DNA of 42,343 bases from a virus: the IMG/VR virus record IMGVR_UViG_3300044731_000784, positions 1 to 42,343 of that record. One strand, 5' to 3'. The notes beneath the pieces were generated by a model. The model saw only the letters and a list, made by a program, of their open reading frames with translations, searched no databases and was not told the DNA's origin. Shown here piece after piece: positions 7,501-15,475 of the stretch (position 1 is the stretch's first letter; the number at the start of each line of letters is the position of its first letter). The position numbers and the translations under genes were made by a program.

Positions 7501-8583
7501 ATGGAAAATAATAAACATAACTTCCCCTACAAATGGACTTTGAAGGATGCAGTATTTACAAAAGACAAAGGAAAAGTATTTAGTTGCTTTGCTTGTGGTG
7601 GGGGCAGTTCGTTTGGCTATAAATTAGCTGGATTTGATGTGTTAGGATGTAATGAAATTGACCCTAAAATGATTGAAGCATACAAAGCTAATCATAATCC
7701 AAAATATGCTTATTTAGAGCCAATACAAACCTTTAAATTAAGAACTGATTTGCCTGATGAATTATACAATTTGGATATTTTAGATGGTTCGCCACCTTGT
7801 AGCAGTTTTTCAATGGCTGGAAATAGAGAAAAGGATTGGGGAGAAGAAAAGCAATTTAGAGAGGGACAAGCAATGCAAGTATTAGATACTTTGTTCTTTG
7901 ACTTTATTGATTTGGCTAAAAAGTTACAGCCTAAAGTTGTGATTGCTGAAAATGTAAAGGGATTGCTTTTAGGCGATGCAAAGCAATATGTAAGGCAGAT
8001 TTATAGAGAATTTGATTTAGCTGGTTATTATTGCCAACATTGGCTTTTAGATGCTTCAAAAATGGGTGTGCCACAACGCAGAGAAAGGGTATTTTTTATA
8101 GCAATGAGAAAAGATTTAGCCGAACCATTTTTGTATCAATCAGATATGTTTTCCGTATTGCCAAAACTAAAACTTGATTTTAATGAAAAAGAAATAATAT
8201 TTAAAGAAATATATCAAAAAGGAGTATCTCACACAAAACACACAAATAATACAAGACTTCATAATTATTGGAAAAATCGTATTGAATCAGATAAAACTAT
8301 GGGAGATATAGTAAAAAGATTAGAGGATAGATTATCTATGTTGGCGGTTATGTTAATAAACAACAATGATGTTGCGCCAACATTTACAAGACAAGATAGA
8401 ACAATATTATATGAGGAGTATAGGAGTATAAATAAAAATGAGGCTTGTATGATACAAACGTATCCGCAAGATTATAATTTTATAACAAAACAATGGGGGT
8501 ATATAATCGGAATGAGTGTTCCACCTGTAATGACTGCACAAATAGCAAAACAAGTATATGAACAATGGTTAAGTAAGATTTAA
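7501..8583 (+). CDS. DNA (cytosine-5-) methyltransferase
   Basis: 360 residues, the usual size for a small C5-MTase. It transfers a methyl group from S-adenosylmethionine to cytosine C5. Motif I is FSCFACGGGSSFG (about 28-39), motif IV is GSPPCSSFS with the catalytic Cys at about 100, motif VI is AENVKGL (Glu 150) and motif VIII is QRRERVFFI (192-200). A C-terminal part with GYIIGMSVPPVM resembles motif X. All catalytic residues are present, so it should be active. It probably protects phage DNA from host restriction. Its 3' end overlaps the convergent lipoprotein gene by 4 bases. Confidence 0.93.
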   Translation: MENNKHNFPYKWTLKDAVFTKDKGKVFSCFACGGGSSFGYKLAGFDVLGCNEIDPKMIEAYKANHNPKYAYLEPIQTFKLRTDLPDELYNLDILDGSPPCSSFSMAGNREKDWGEEKQFREGQAMQVLDTLFFDFIDLAKKLQPKVVIAENVKGLLLGDAKQYVRQIYREFDLAGYYCQHWLLDASKMGVPQRRERVFFIAMRKDLAEPFLYQSDMFSVLPKLKLDFNEKEIIFKEIYQKGVSHTKHTNNTRLHNYWKNRIESDKTMGDIVKRLEDRLSMLAVMLINNNDVAPTFTRQDRTILYEEYRSINKNEACMIQTYPQDYNFITKQWGYIIGMSVPPVMTAQIAKQVYEQWLSKI

Positions 8584-8819
8584 GGACATTTATAAGCCTT
8601 GCATAATTGCTTTGGAGTGTAATAAGTCTTTTTAATTACAGCCACTCCATTATTATCTGTGAATGTTTCTGTGTATGGATATGTAATTTTATACAATCCG
8701 TTATCTTTCATATTTTTATATGTACACTCATCACAATCTTTTGAGCATGAACATAAATAAACTATCAAAACAAATAAGAATAAAAAATGAATAACCAAAG
8801 TAATAAATAATCGTTTCAT
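8580..8819 (-). CDS. Small lipoprotein with its own promoter
   Basis: 79 residues from ATG 8819. A GTG further up (8837) would lie inside the -7 promoter element and is rejected. The sequence has a basic start (MKRLF), a hydrophobic stretch (residues 5-22) and a lipobox-like LCSC with Cys 25, followed by SKDCDECTYK and a small Cys-containing domain. It should be secreted and lipid-anchored. It ends the long minus-strand run but has an independent consensus promoter, which suggests separate timing. Candidates are a superinfection-exclusion lipoprotein or an outer spanin. Confidence 0.68.
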   Translation of the reverse strand: MKRLFITLVIHFLFLFVLIVYLCSCSKDCDECTYKNMKDNGLYKITYPYTETFTDNNGVAVIKKTYYTPKQLCKAYKCP

Positions 8820-8836
8820 ATTGTTTAATATTTTCA

Positions 8837-8866
8837 CAAATATATAAAGATTTTCATTAACAACAA
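8837..8866 (-). promoter_or_regulatory. Promoter of the lipoprotein gene
   Basis: On the minus strand TTG (8866-8864), 19-base spacer, TATATTTG (8844-8837): a full match to the Bacteroidota consensus. It lies 18 bases upstream of ATG 8819 and overlaps the 3' end of the preceding gene. Confidence 0.72.
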
Positions 8867-9282
8867 CATGGTTTTTCTATTTCACAATTATTAAAGTGTC
8901 CAAACAAGTTAAACTCAAAAGTATTTACTATTAGATTTGTTCTAATATATTCCTCTGTAAAATTAGTTATAATAAATTTAGCATTGCTTATACTTCCAGT
9001 ATCTTGTAGTTTAGTATCTAAGAATGCACGTAGCAACCAAGCTGTATAAGAACATTGAGTAATAAATTTAAAAGTATAATTTTGATTTACTTTATTTATA
9101 TCACAACTAATTTGCTCAAATTCTGCATCACTTTTAATAGCAAAAAAATAGTTGCCTTTGCCATCCTCAATTCCTACTTCATCGAGCGACTTTTCTTTGT
9201 AGTATCTTCCATCTTTTTCAAATACAACTCCGTAATTATCAAAGTCCTCAATTACTATTTTATCAATAATTTCTCCAAACAT
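8857..9282 (-). CDS. Hypothetical protein, probable head-tail/tail completion
   Basis: 141 residues, mixed alpha/beta, with no membrane segment, ending in KPCCC. The start codon is 12 bases after the end of the tail-completion-like gene at 9295-9768. Its place after scaffold and tail-completion candidates suggests a head-tail joining protein. No family is recognised. Confidence 0.6.
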   Translation of the reverse strand: MFGEIIDKIVIEDFDNYGVVFEKDGRYYKEKSLDEVGIEDGKGNYFFAIKSDAEFEQISCDINKVNQNYTFKFITQCSYTAWLLRAFLDTKLQDTGSISNAKFIITNFTEEYIRTNLIVNTFEFNLFGHFNNCEIEKPCCC

Positions 9283-9294
9283 GATTCTATAATT

Positions 9295-9768
9295 TTATTT
9301 GCTAGTAAATTCTGCAACTTTTCTATTGATGAATTTTGTACCAATCTCAATTGCTTTTTGTTTTTCGCTTTCTTTTGGTGAAAATGTTTCTCCATATTGT
9401 TTATCTAGGTATTCAGAAACTTTAACTGTATTTTCTCCTGTTGGATATTTAACATCTGAAATTGCTATATATGTATTACCTTTATCTTGTACTTGTTTTG
9501 TGCTTCCGAATAATGTACCACTTGCATATAAATTTACTTTTGATGCTAATTTAGCTCCATACTTTTTTTCTTTTGCCTTTGCATAAGCTGGTGTATAAGT
9601 TCCTAAATTAGCACCAAAACTATTCTCACTACCTTGTTGATTATTGAATATTCTTTTTGTCATAGTTCCAAGCATTGCACCACTCACAAGAACTTGCATT
9701 TCTTGTTGGCTTTCTTGAATGAACTTTGCCATTTTATTAAGATATTCAATTACATCATCTGGTTTCAT
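9295..9768 (-). CDS. Tail-completion / virion morphogenesis-like protein
   Basis: 157 residues. The middle reads PAYAKAKEKKYGAKLASKVNLYASGTLFGST, a pattern (basic helix followed by L-x-x-SG-x-L-x-x-S) found in HK97 gp10-like and Mu gpG-like tail-completion proteins. It follows a 37-residue gene with an ATGA overlap, in a run from portal to tail-completion genes. The specific role (tail terminator or neck) is inference. Confidence 0.55.
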   Translation of the reverse strand: MKPDDVIEYLNKMAKFIQESQQEMQVLVSGAMLGTMTKRIFNNQQGSENSFGANLGTYTPAYAKAKEKKYGAKLASKVNLYASGTLFGSTKQVQDKGNTYIAISDVKYPTGENTVKVSEYLDKQYGETFSPKESEKQKAIEIGTKFINRKVAEFTSK

Positions 9769-9878
9769 TTGATACTTATTACAATAGTATTTGCATTAGG
9801 TTTTACCACTCCTAAGCTATTTGTTTTAATTTGCTTAGGTGTGCTTACTACATTTTTATTCGTTCCACAACATCCCAT
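9765..9878 (-). CDS. Very small protein starting MGCCGTN
   Basis: 37 residues: MGCCGTNKN followed by a Lys/Val/Thr-rich tail. The stop overlaps the next start (ATGA), and the gene fills the gap after the scaffold candidate exactly. Short proteins with a Met-Gly-Cys-Cys-Gly start recur in Bacteroidota phage structural operons. The function is unknown. Confidence 0.6.
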   Translation of the reverse strand: MGCCGTNKNVVSTPKQIKTNSLGVVKPNANTIVISIK

Positions 9879-9880
9879 AT

Positions 9881-10666
9881 TTATTGATTTGTTTTAGCTT
9901 CTAATTCTTTTATTCTAGCTTCAGCAATAGGATTAAGTTTTACTGCTCCTGCTGGTGGTGTAAATGGTTGTCCATTGTTTGCAGGTGGATTTTGTCCGCC
10001 CCCATTTGACTTTTGATTATATGGTTCTAGTACTGCCGAAAACACTCCATCTAAATCATTTAATTGATATGTTTTATCACCTATTTGTGGTAATAATCCT
10101 GTTTCTTTTTGCTTTACTATTACAGATTTCTTTTCACCATCATATCCTAATTCCAAACCCATTGACTGCAGTTTACTTTTACCAATTAATATTCTATCTT
10201 CTATTGGTAATATAGATTTTTCTAATTTAGATGCACTAGTATTTAAAGCCAAATCTATGTAAACTTGATTTACTTTGCTTTGTTCTTCAAGTCTTATTGC
10301 AGGGATTATTTCCTTTTCAAATTGAATTAATTTACCCTCTGCATCTGCTAGTTTTGTTTGTAATTCTTGAGCAGTTAATTCACTATTACTTATTAATTGC
10401 TTTCTGCCTTTTTCAAGTAAACTATCTACATTGTCAGTATCTTCAATAGTTACTCCAAGTATCTTAGCTATTTTCTTTTCAGCTACTTTTATAGCTCCTA
10501 ATTTTTCTTTATCTGCTATTGCTTTGTAATTTGCTGGATTGTTTATTACGGATTCTTTTATTGAATCTTTGTAAGTGTCTGCAATTTCTTGTTGTTCTTC
10601 AGCCGTTCCACTTGTTGCCTTTGTAATTTGGTCTTCACTTAGACCTAATAGTTTTAAAAATTCCAT
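9881..10666 (-). CDS. Candidate scaffold / GP20-like minor structural protein
   Basis: 261 residues. A helical, strongly charged protein: N-terminal MEFLKLLGLSEDQITKATSG, long coiled-coil-like stretch (about 85-150), a short conserved-looking part (DLALNTSASKL and LGYDGEKKSVIV), then a Gly/Asn/Pro-rich linker (NGGGQNPPANNGQ) and a final helix. This plan matches phage scaffolding proteins of the GP20 type, which assemble with capsid protein and leave before packaging. It sits between portal/MuF and tail-completion genes, the normal scaffold position, although the capsid gene itself is elsewhere. Confidence 0.62.
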   Translation of the reverse strand: MEFLKLLGLSEDQITKATSGTAEEQQEIADTYKDSIKESVINNPANYKAIADKEKLGAIKVAEKKIAKILGVTIEDTDNVDSLLEKGRKQLISNSELTAQELQTKLADAEGKLIQFEKEIIPAIRLEEQSKVNQVYIDLALNTSASKLEKSILPIEDRILIGKSKLQSMGLELGYDGEKKSVIVKQKETGLLPQIGDKTYQLNDLDGVFSAVLEPYNQKSNGGGQNPPANNGQPFTPPAGAVKLNPIAEARIKELEAKTNQ

Positions 10667-10693
10667 TTGTTTTTTTTGTTTATGATTAAAAAA

Positions 10694-11131
10694 TTATTTT
10701 TTAGCTGGTCTGCCTGATTTCTTTTTAGGTGTTATTGTTTCTTCTTTGGATTCTTTTATTGCATCTTCTATCGATTGATTCCTGTCTATGCCTCGTGTAC
10801 CTTTAAAATGGTTGTCAAAACCAATAGGCTTTCTTTTTTCCAACTCTTCTAAAATATCATTAATAGGTTCTTCTGTAGTTTCAATAGGTGATTCTACTTC
10901 ATCTAAATTGATGCCTTTAGTAGCTAAATATTCTCTTACTCCTTGCTCATCTAAGTACTCCCAATCATTTGTATTGAATTTTACAACCTTATCAAATTGA
11001 ATTGTTTTAGGATAACTTACAATAGCTATCACATTTTTACGCTTGTCAAATAATACCTTTTCGTTTCCTTTGATTTCATCAACTTGGTTCGGATTTTCAA
11101 GTGTCTTTAATTTTCTTAATAGTTCTATCAT
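10694..11131 (-). CDS. Hypothetical structural-operon protein with Lys-rich tail
   Basis: 145 residues. The N-terminal 75 residues look globular (VLFDKRKNVIAIVSYPKTI). The rest is acidic and probably disordered (PIETTEEPINDILEELEKRK), ending in a basic tail (TPKKKSGRPAKK). It is the first gene after a late-type promoter and precedes the scaffold candidate by 27 bases. The function is not recognised. Confidence 0.6.
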   Translation of the reverse strand: MIELLRKLKTLENPNQVDEIKGNEKVLFDKRKNVIAIVSYPKTIQFDKVVKFNTNDWEYLDEQGVREYLATKGINLDEVESPIETTEEPINDILEELEKRKPIGFDNHFKGTRGIDRNQSIEDAIKESKEETITPKKKSGRPAKK

Positions 11132-11153
11132 TGTGTTTTATTTATGAGTTTTT

Positions 11154-11183
11154 TAAATATAACATTTTAAAAACAAAATGCAA
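11154..11183 (-). promoter_or_regulatory. Late-type promoter upstream of 11131
   Basis: On the minus strand TTG (11183-11181) in ATTTGCAT, 19-base spacer, TATATTTA (11161-11154). It has the same layout as at 5174, 14553 and 21882 and lies in a 74-base gap between the MuF-like gene and the next gene. Confidence 0.66.
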
Positions 11184-11205
11184 ATATTTTTTATAGTTTA
11201 TAAAA

Positions 11206-12036
11206 TTATATCAAAGTGCCATAAGCCTTATGAATGCAATTATAACCACCTCTATTACGGATAAATTCGCTTACTGTTTTAGTTGGTACTATCATACCTT
11301 GTCCGAAGCCTTTTGGGTCTTTATCTGCTTTATTGAGTAATAACAATAACTCCTCATTACTTATTTCAGCTTTGTAAGTGTCTATTATTTTTGTGCATAT
11401 AGGTCTTGAACGCTCAATTAAAATGTTTGGAGTGTATATAATTCCATTTAATCCTAATTCATCGTAAATACCTGCGTTTAACTCACCAGTGTATTGATAT
11501 AAACTATCCTGTGCGACTTGTTTAGTGTATTTGTATAAGTCGCCTGTATCATCTGTTGCATCAAAGTACTTTTCTAAATTAGCTTTTAACTCTAATACTG
11601 ATACATTATTTTTTAATGAATTATATATTAAACTTTGCACTCGATTAACCACATTTACTTCATAACCTCCTGCCGTTAAACCCTCGTAAAATATTCCTGT
11701 ATTGTTTAGTAGTTTATTCGTTACATTGGATGCAACTTTATTCCCTAACTCTTTATTGATTGTAATATCCTTACCTGCTACTCCCTTAGAATTATCTACA
11801 AACTTTAAAACATTTGCTTTGTAGTTTGTTTTAATTGTTGCTTGTATAACGTATTCTCTTATAAGATTAACTAAGTTGTCATTGTATTGAACTTGTCCAT
11901 CTTTTACATCAATTTTACCTAATATCTTTTTGTAAACTTCATCGTAGACCTCGTTAAAATCCCCTACGATTGATTTTAAAAAGTCTTTGATTACATCACT
12001 AGATTCTTGTTGGCTCTCTTGGAATAATTTTTTCAT
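11206..12036 (-). CDS. MuF-like (SPP1 gp7-type) minor head protein
   Basis: 276 residues. The C-terminal third carries the hallmarks of Mu gpF/SPP1 gp7 domains: RSRPICTKIIDTY (about 208-220), a Gly-rich turn, and a final GGYNCIHKAYGTLI where the usual PxxHPNCRC-type end is reduced. The N-terminal part is helical. These proteins sit inside the head near the portal and are ejected or help head assembly. It overlaps the portal gene by 38 bases, matching the usual portal-MuF order. Confidence 0.75.
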   Translation of the reverse strand: MKKLFQESQQESSDVIKDFLKSIVGDFNEVYDEVYKKILGKIDVKDGQVQYNDNLVNLIREYVIQATIKTNYKANVLKFVDNSKGVAGKDITINKELGNKVASNVTNKLLNNTGIFYEGLTAGGYEVNVVNRVQSLIYNSLKNNVSVLELKANLEKYFDATDDTGDLYKYTKQVAQDSLYQYTGELNAGIYDELGLNGIIYTPNILIERSRPICTKIIDTYKAEISNEELLLLLNKADKDPKGFGQGMIVPTKTVSEFIRNRGGYNCIHKAYGTLI

Positions 12037-13702
12037 AAGCCAAAGTTACAAGTTCTGAATTTGTTTTGCTCATATTACTTTCAACTTCTAGTAATTCACT
12101 TAACCATTTGTAGCCGTTCATGTGAAATTCAAAAGCATTATTATCTAATCTTTGCATAGCTTGTAGTGTAGATAAATCTTGTAATGAATAATCATAGTAA
12201 ATATCATTCTCGATAAGTATTTCTAATATTCTTTTTTCATTACCATCATACTCCATTTCTACATACTCCAGTGATAATGGCTTTGCAAGGCTTTTATTTA
12301 CTGCATTTAATTCAGTTATTTCTTTTACTACACTTTCTTTATTTCGTATTTCATAACGTATAGGCTCAATTACTCTTACTTGAGTATCATCAAATTTATA
12401 CTTAGAAATACATTTAACTGAAAACTCTAATAAACTAAATAAATTATTACCTATTACAGAAATAAAATCACGTTTTTGTTCTCTATCAATTTCTTTTGCA
12501 ACTCCACTTTGATTATCAAATGACTGATAAATAGATATTGACTGCTCTGCTTTATCCATCATTTCATACCAATACTCTTTATTTATAGCTATTGCATCCA
12601 TTGGTGGTGAATAGTATCTTATTGTTGGTATATCGGTTGCAACTTCCCCATTGATAGGATTTGGTGGTGATTTTAATATCTCACTATAAGGGGATAAAGC
12701 TATCTCAACTCCTAACCCATTGCAATTAGGACATCTTATGTCTTTGCAATCGTTATTATTACAATTTGGCTCTGGTATTTCTTTTCTACCTTTACAAGTA
12801 TTACAAACGGTTGCTAATCTTTCTGTAACTGGGAAACCATATCTAACTTTAACTGCATCTGTTTCACTTGATGCAATTATAGCTTTATTTGCCCATGAAT
12901 TATATGCTGTAAAGTAAGTATCAAATAATCTATATTCTTTATTTACTTTTTTATTTTTTTCTTTTACTTCTGCACTTTTAATAGTGTCTAATCCACCTAA
13001 AACTCTAAATGGTATAAATCCAAAATTGTGATTATAGTATGGTCTTAACTCATAGATTAATTCATTTTTATCATTGAATTTTGTAGGGTGGTATATCCAA
13101 ATATCTGTATCGTTTACTATTTTGTAAACTATACATTCTACTTCATCTACATAAGTTGTTTTATAATTATAGACTAAGATATTTTCATCTATGTATCGAA
13201 TATTTTTGCTTGGTATATATTTGATTTCAATATCTACTTCTTCAGTTTTAAGTCTATTATTAGGGATGTCATTTTTATCTGTTGGGTGTTGAGCTTCAAC
13301 AAATATTACAGCGTTTGGGTCTTCCGTATTTAATTGCAAAAAAGACTTAAATATCAAATCATAAATATTTAATTTATTGATTGATACAACGCTTTCAAAT
13401 TTCTTTTCTTTTAGATATTCTTTGATGTTATCGCTACAAATTAACTTATAATCACTTTGTTTAATTAAGTGATAAGTTGAATTTAAAGCCTTTAAAATAG
13501 GGTCTTTTGTAATAGGAAAATAAGTATCAACTCGATACTTAATTATTTCTTTTGGCTCGTTTGGTCTATTGATTTCTAGTAGTTCTTTTGGTTGCTCACC
13601 TCTAGTGTGAACTATCATACTATTATAGATAGAAACCCACAACTTTCTCAATTGTGGGTCTACCTCTAAATTTGTATATTTTAATAGTTCCTCAACTAGC
13701 AT
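11999..13702 (-). CDS. Portal protein with inserted DnaJ-like zinc motif
   Basis: 567 residues, the size of SPP1/HK97-type portals. The N-terminal half has alternating helices and strands (KYIPSKNIRYIDENILVYNY, WIYHPTKFND) typical of portal wings. A C-terminal half with helices such as YWYEMMDKAEQSISIYQSF and the following QSGVAKEIDREQKRDF matches portal stem/crown regions. At about residues 300-331 six Cys are arranged as CNTCKG-N10-C-N4-C-N4-CPNCNGLG, resembling the CxxCxGxG zinc module of DnaJ. It is followed at once by the MuF-like gene. The portal forms the dodecameric DNA channel at the head vertex. Confidence 0.8.
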   Translation of the reverse strand: MLVEELLKYTNLEVDPQLRKLWVSIYNSMIVHTRGEQPKELLEINRPNEPKEIIKYRVDTYFPITKDPILKALNSTYHLIKQSDYKLICSDNIKEYLKEKKFESVVSINKLNIYDLIFKSFLQLNTEDPNAVIFVEAQHPTDKNDIPNNRLKTEEVDIEIKYIPSKNIRYIDENILVYNYKTTYVDEVECIVYKIVNDTDIWIYHPTKFNDKNELIYELRPYYNHNFGFIPFRVLGGLDTIKSAEVKEKNKKVNKEYRLFDTYFTAYNSWANKAIIASSETDAVKVRYGFPVTERLATVCNTCKGRKEIPEPNCNNNDCKDIRCPNCNGLGVEIALSPYSEILKSPPNPINGEVATDIPTIRYYSPPMDAIAINKEYWYEMMDKAEQSISIYQSFDNQSGVAKEIDREQKRDFISVIGNNLFSLLEFSVKCISKYKFDDTQVRVIEPIRYEIRNKESVVKEITELNAVNKSLAKPLSLEYVEMEYDGNEKRILEILIENDIYYDYSLQDLSTLQAMQRLDNNAFEFHMNGYKWLSELLEVESNMSKTNSELVTLAYEKIIPREPTRI

Positions 13703-13703
13703 A

Positions 13704-14306
13704 TTAAGATACTACTGTGTCAAACAATGCTGAATCCATACCTGCTACATAACGTCCTATTATTACAGGCTCATCATAAACAAATGTAAAAGCAAGTTTA
13801 TATGTTTGTAGTTCTTTGATTGCATCTGTTGTAATATCTAAACCACCACTTACTACCATTTGCAAACCACTTTGAATAGTAGATGAACCTGTTGTATAGT
13901 GATTGTTATAGTATATCAATCCGTTACAATCTACATAAAACCATCTATATCCTAATGGATTTTTTAATATTTTATTGTAGTATTCAAAATCTGTATTTAA
14001 TGTTTTATCTACAAATGAACTTTCAAAAGTAGCAGTATGTGTCCATACACCTATTGGCATATCTGGAAGACATGAAGCTAATTTTTTATTCTCGCTTGAC
14101 GGAACTGGTTTTGCACCAATACCTATAGGCAACATTTGGATTATTCCATTTGCTACAGCAGTAGTAACGTCTGCAACATCTGTTAAATCTATATTTTCGT
14201 TACATGGAAAAAATCCATAACTTTTTATACCTGCACTTCTAGTTTCATTTTTACATGAAGTAAATGGAGTTGGCATATCTGGAGCGCACAATGAATTACA
14301 AATCAT
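13704..14306 (-). CDS. Virion structural protein, possible tail-tube protein
   Basis: 200 residues, beta-rich, with Cys scattered in the first half (ICNSLCAPDMPTPFTSCKNE). A long central region (PIGVWTHTATFESSFVDKTL, YRWFYVDCNGLIYYNNHY) and an end YKLAFTFVYDEPVIIGRYV resemble a single-domain tube or baseplate fold. It sits immediately before the portal gene (one base between stop and start) and overlaps the upstream gene by 11 bases. A tail-tube role is a low-confidence suggestion. Confidence 0.5.
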   Translation of the reverse strand: MICNSLCAPDMPTPFTSCKNETRSAGIKSYGFFPCNENIDLTDVADVTTAVANGIIQMLPIGIGAKPVPSSENKKLASCLPDMPIGVWTHTATFESSFVDKTLNTDFEYYNKILKNPLGYRWFYVDCNGLIYYNNHYTTGSSTIQSGLQMVVSGGLDITTDAIKELQTYKLAFTFVYDEPVIIGRYVAGMDSALFDTVVS

Positions 14307-14547
14307 CTTTTTTCTTTTTTTTAGTGTTAATTAATGGCTCGTCTGTTTTGTTTATAGTATCTTCAGGCGTTTCGTAATCGCCATTTAATTTTTCTTTTAG
14401 CTCATCTTCAAGTTCAGTAACTAATTTCTTAGTATCTACAACCCTAGTATAATTAGGAAATGTTTGCCCTAAACTAACCATTTTATTATACTGCTTTTCG
14501 TTCATGTTGTGAACTTTACCAGTAATATTATGCTTTAATTGTACCAT
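14296..14547 (-). CDS. Small hypothetical protein of the structural operon
   Basis: 83 residues. The N-terminus (MVQLKHNITGKVHNMNEKQYNKMVSLG) looks like a short strand-helix unit; the C-terminal half is highly charged and probably disordered (LEDELKEKL, final KKKKKDDL). It is the first gene after a late-type promoter and overlaps the next gene by 11 bases. The function is unknown. Confidence 0.58.
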   Translation of the reverse strand: MVQLKHNITGKVHNMNEKQYNKMVSLGQTFPNYTRVVDTKKLVTELEDELKEKLNGDYETPEDTINKTDEPLINTKKKKKDDL

Positions 14548-14552
14548 ACTTT

Positions 14553-14582
14553 TAAATATAATATTTATTTTTATAAATGCAA
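14553..14582 (-). promoter_or_regulatory. Late-type promoter upstream of 14547
   Basis: On the minus strand TTG (14582-14580) in ATTTGCAT, 19-base spacer, TATATTTA (14560-14553), then AAAGTATGG with the start codon. The same TATATTTAAAAGTATGG string occurs before the tape-measure gene. Confidence 0.68.
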
Positions 14583-14604
14583 ATAATATTTAAAATAAAT
14601 TTGA

Positions 14605-15474
14605 TTAACAATTTTTATTAATAATCTCGCAACTTTTTTCAAGTTTAACAATAGGAAACCAAAGCGAACCCTTTTCATTGCCCTTTTCAAATCCACTCTT
14701 AACTTGTAGTGTATAAATTCTACCATTTGTAGCTGTAATTGTCAAGTTTTTACCTGCTAAAACTGCCTTAATTCTATCAACTTGCCACTCTGGAATACCC
14801 CATATTCTCAATTCATATTGGTCTATTGTTTTGCTTTTAGTGTGTACTATTCTAGTTGATAGACTTGTATTTACTTCATCATAAGTATTTTCCTCTGCTA
14901 TTCCTTTACGTTCTATTACTGCTTTTAACCTCATGCAATTAGAATAAACAACTGCAGGTAGTGAACTTGCATTGTGAATTACTGAATAATTATATATAGT
15001 TCCATTACAATCTTTTTTAGTGTAATCACTACAAAATAACAATGTTGGTTCTTCACATTGTACTTTACAAAAACCACCACTCATATAAGTTGTATCTCCA
15101 TAAGTTACTTGTACTTTGAAACAATCTACACCTGCTAAAGTACTATATGTACTCATATCAAATTCTAAATTGGTAAAAGCTCCAAACTCTGTTAGTAATG
15201 AAGTTGCATCGAATAATGGGACGTTTGCAATAAATACTTCATCAAGTGTATATAAATCTACACTATCAACAACATCATAACTTTCTAATGGTATTTGAAA
15301 TATAAATTTATCGCCATCAATAAATGGTTGGCAATAACAAGCACCACACTCATCTACTTCATTAAACCCTAATAGTCTGGCACAATCACCAAATATTAAT
15401 TGCAATCTTTCAGTTCTTGAATCGTTACTTGTTTCCGTACCTGCTAAACATAAAGGATATGTATATATTATCAT
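14605..15474 (-). CDS. Tail-tip/baseplate-like structural protein
   Basis: 289 residues, Cys-rich, beta-rich. Visible parts include DCARLLGFNEVDECGACYCQPF near the start, paired strands in the middle and a C-terminal domain with YELRIWGIPEWQVDRIKAVLAG and SLWFPIVKLEKS. It is next to two other large tail-tip candidates in the same reading direction. The specific fold is not recognised; the virion role is inferred from the operon. Confidence 0.6.
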   Translation of the reverse strand: MIIYTYPLCLAGTETSNDSRTERLQLIFGDCARLLGFNEVDECGACYCQPFIDGDKFIFQIPLESYDVVDSVDLYTLDEVFIANVPLFDATSLLTEFGAFTNLEFDMSTYSTLAGVDCFKVQVTYGDTTYMSGGFCKVQCEEPTLLFCSDYTKKDCNGTIYNYSVIHNASSLPAVVYSNCMRLKAVIERKGIAEENTYDEVNTSLSTRIVHTKSKTIDQYELRIWGIPEWQVDRIKAVLAGKNLTITATNGRIYTLQVKSGFEKGNEKGSLWFPIVKLEKSCEIINKNC

Positions 15475-15475
15475 C

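Noticed and set aside
9700-12030. Shared QESQQE string in the 9295 and 11206 genes
   Set aside because: A short low-complexity match in two helical N-terminal regions; too little to claim duplication.
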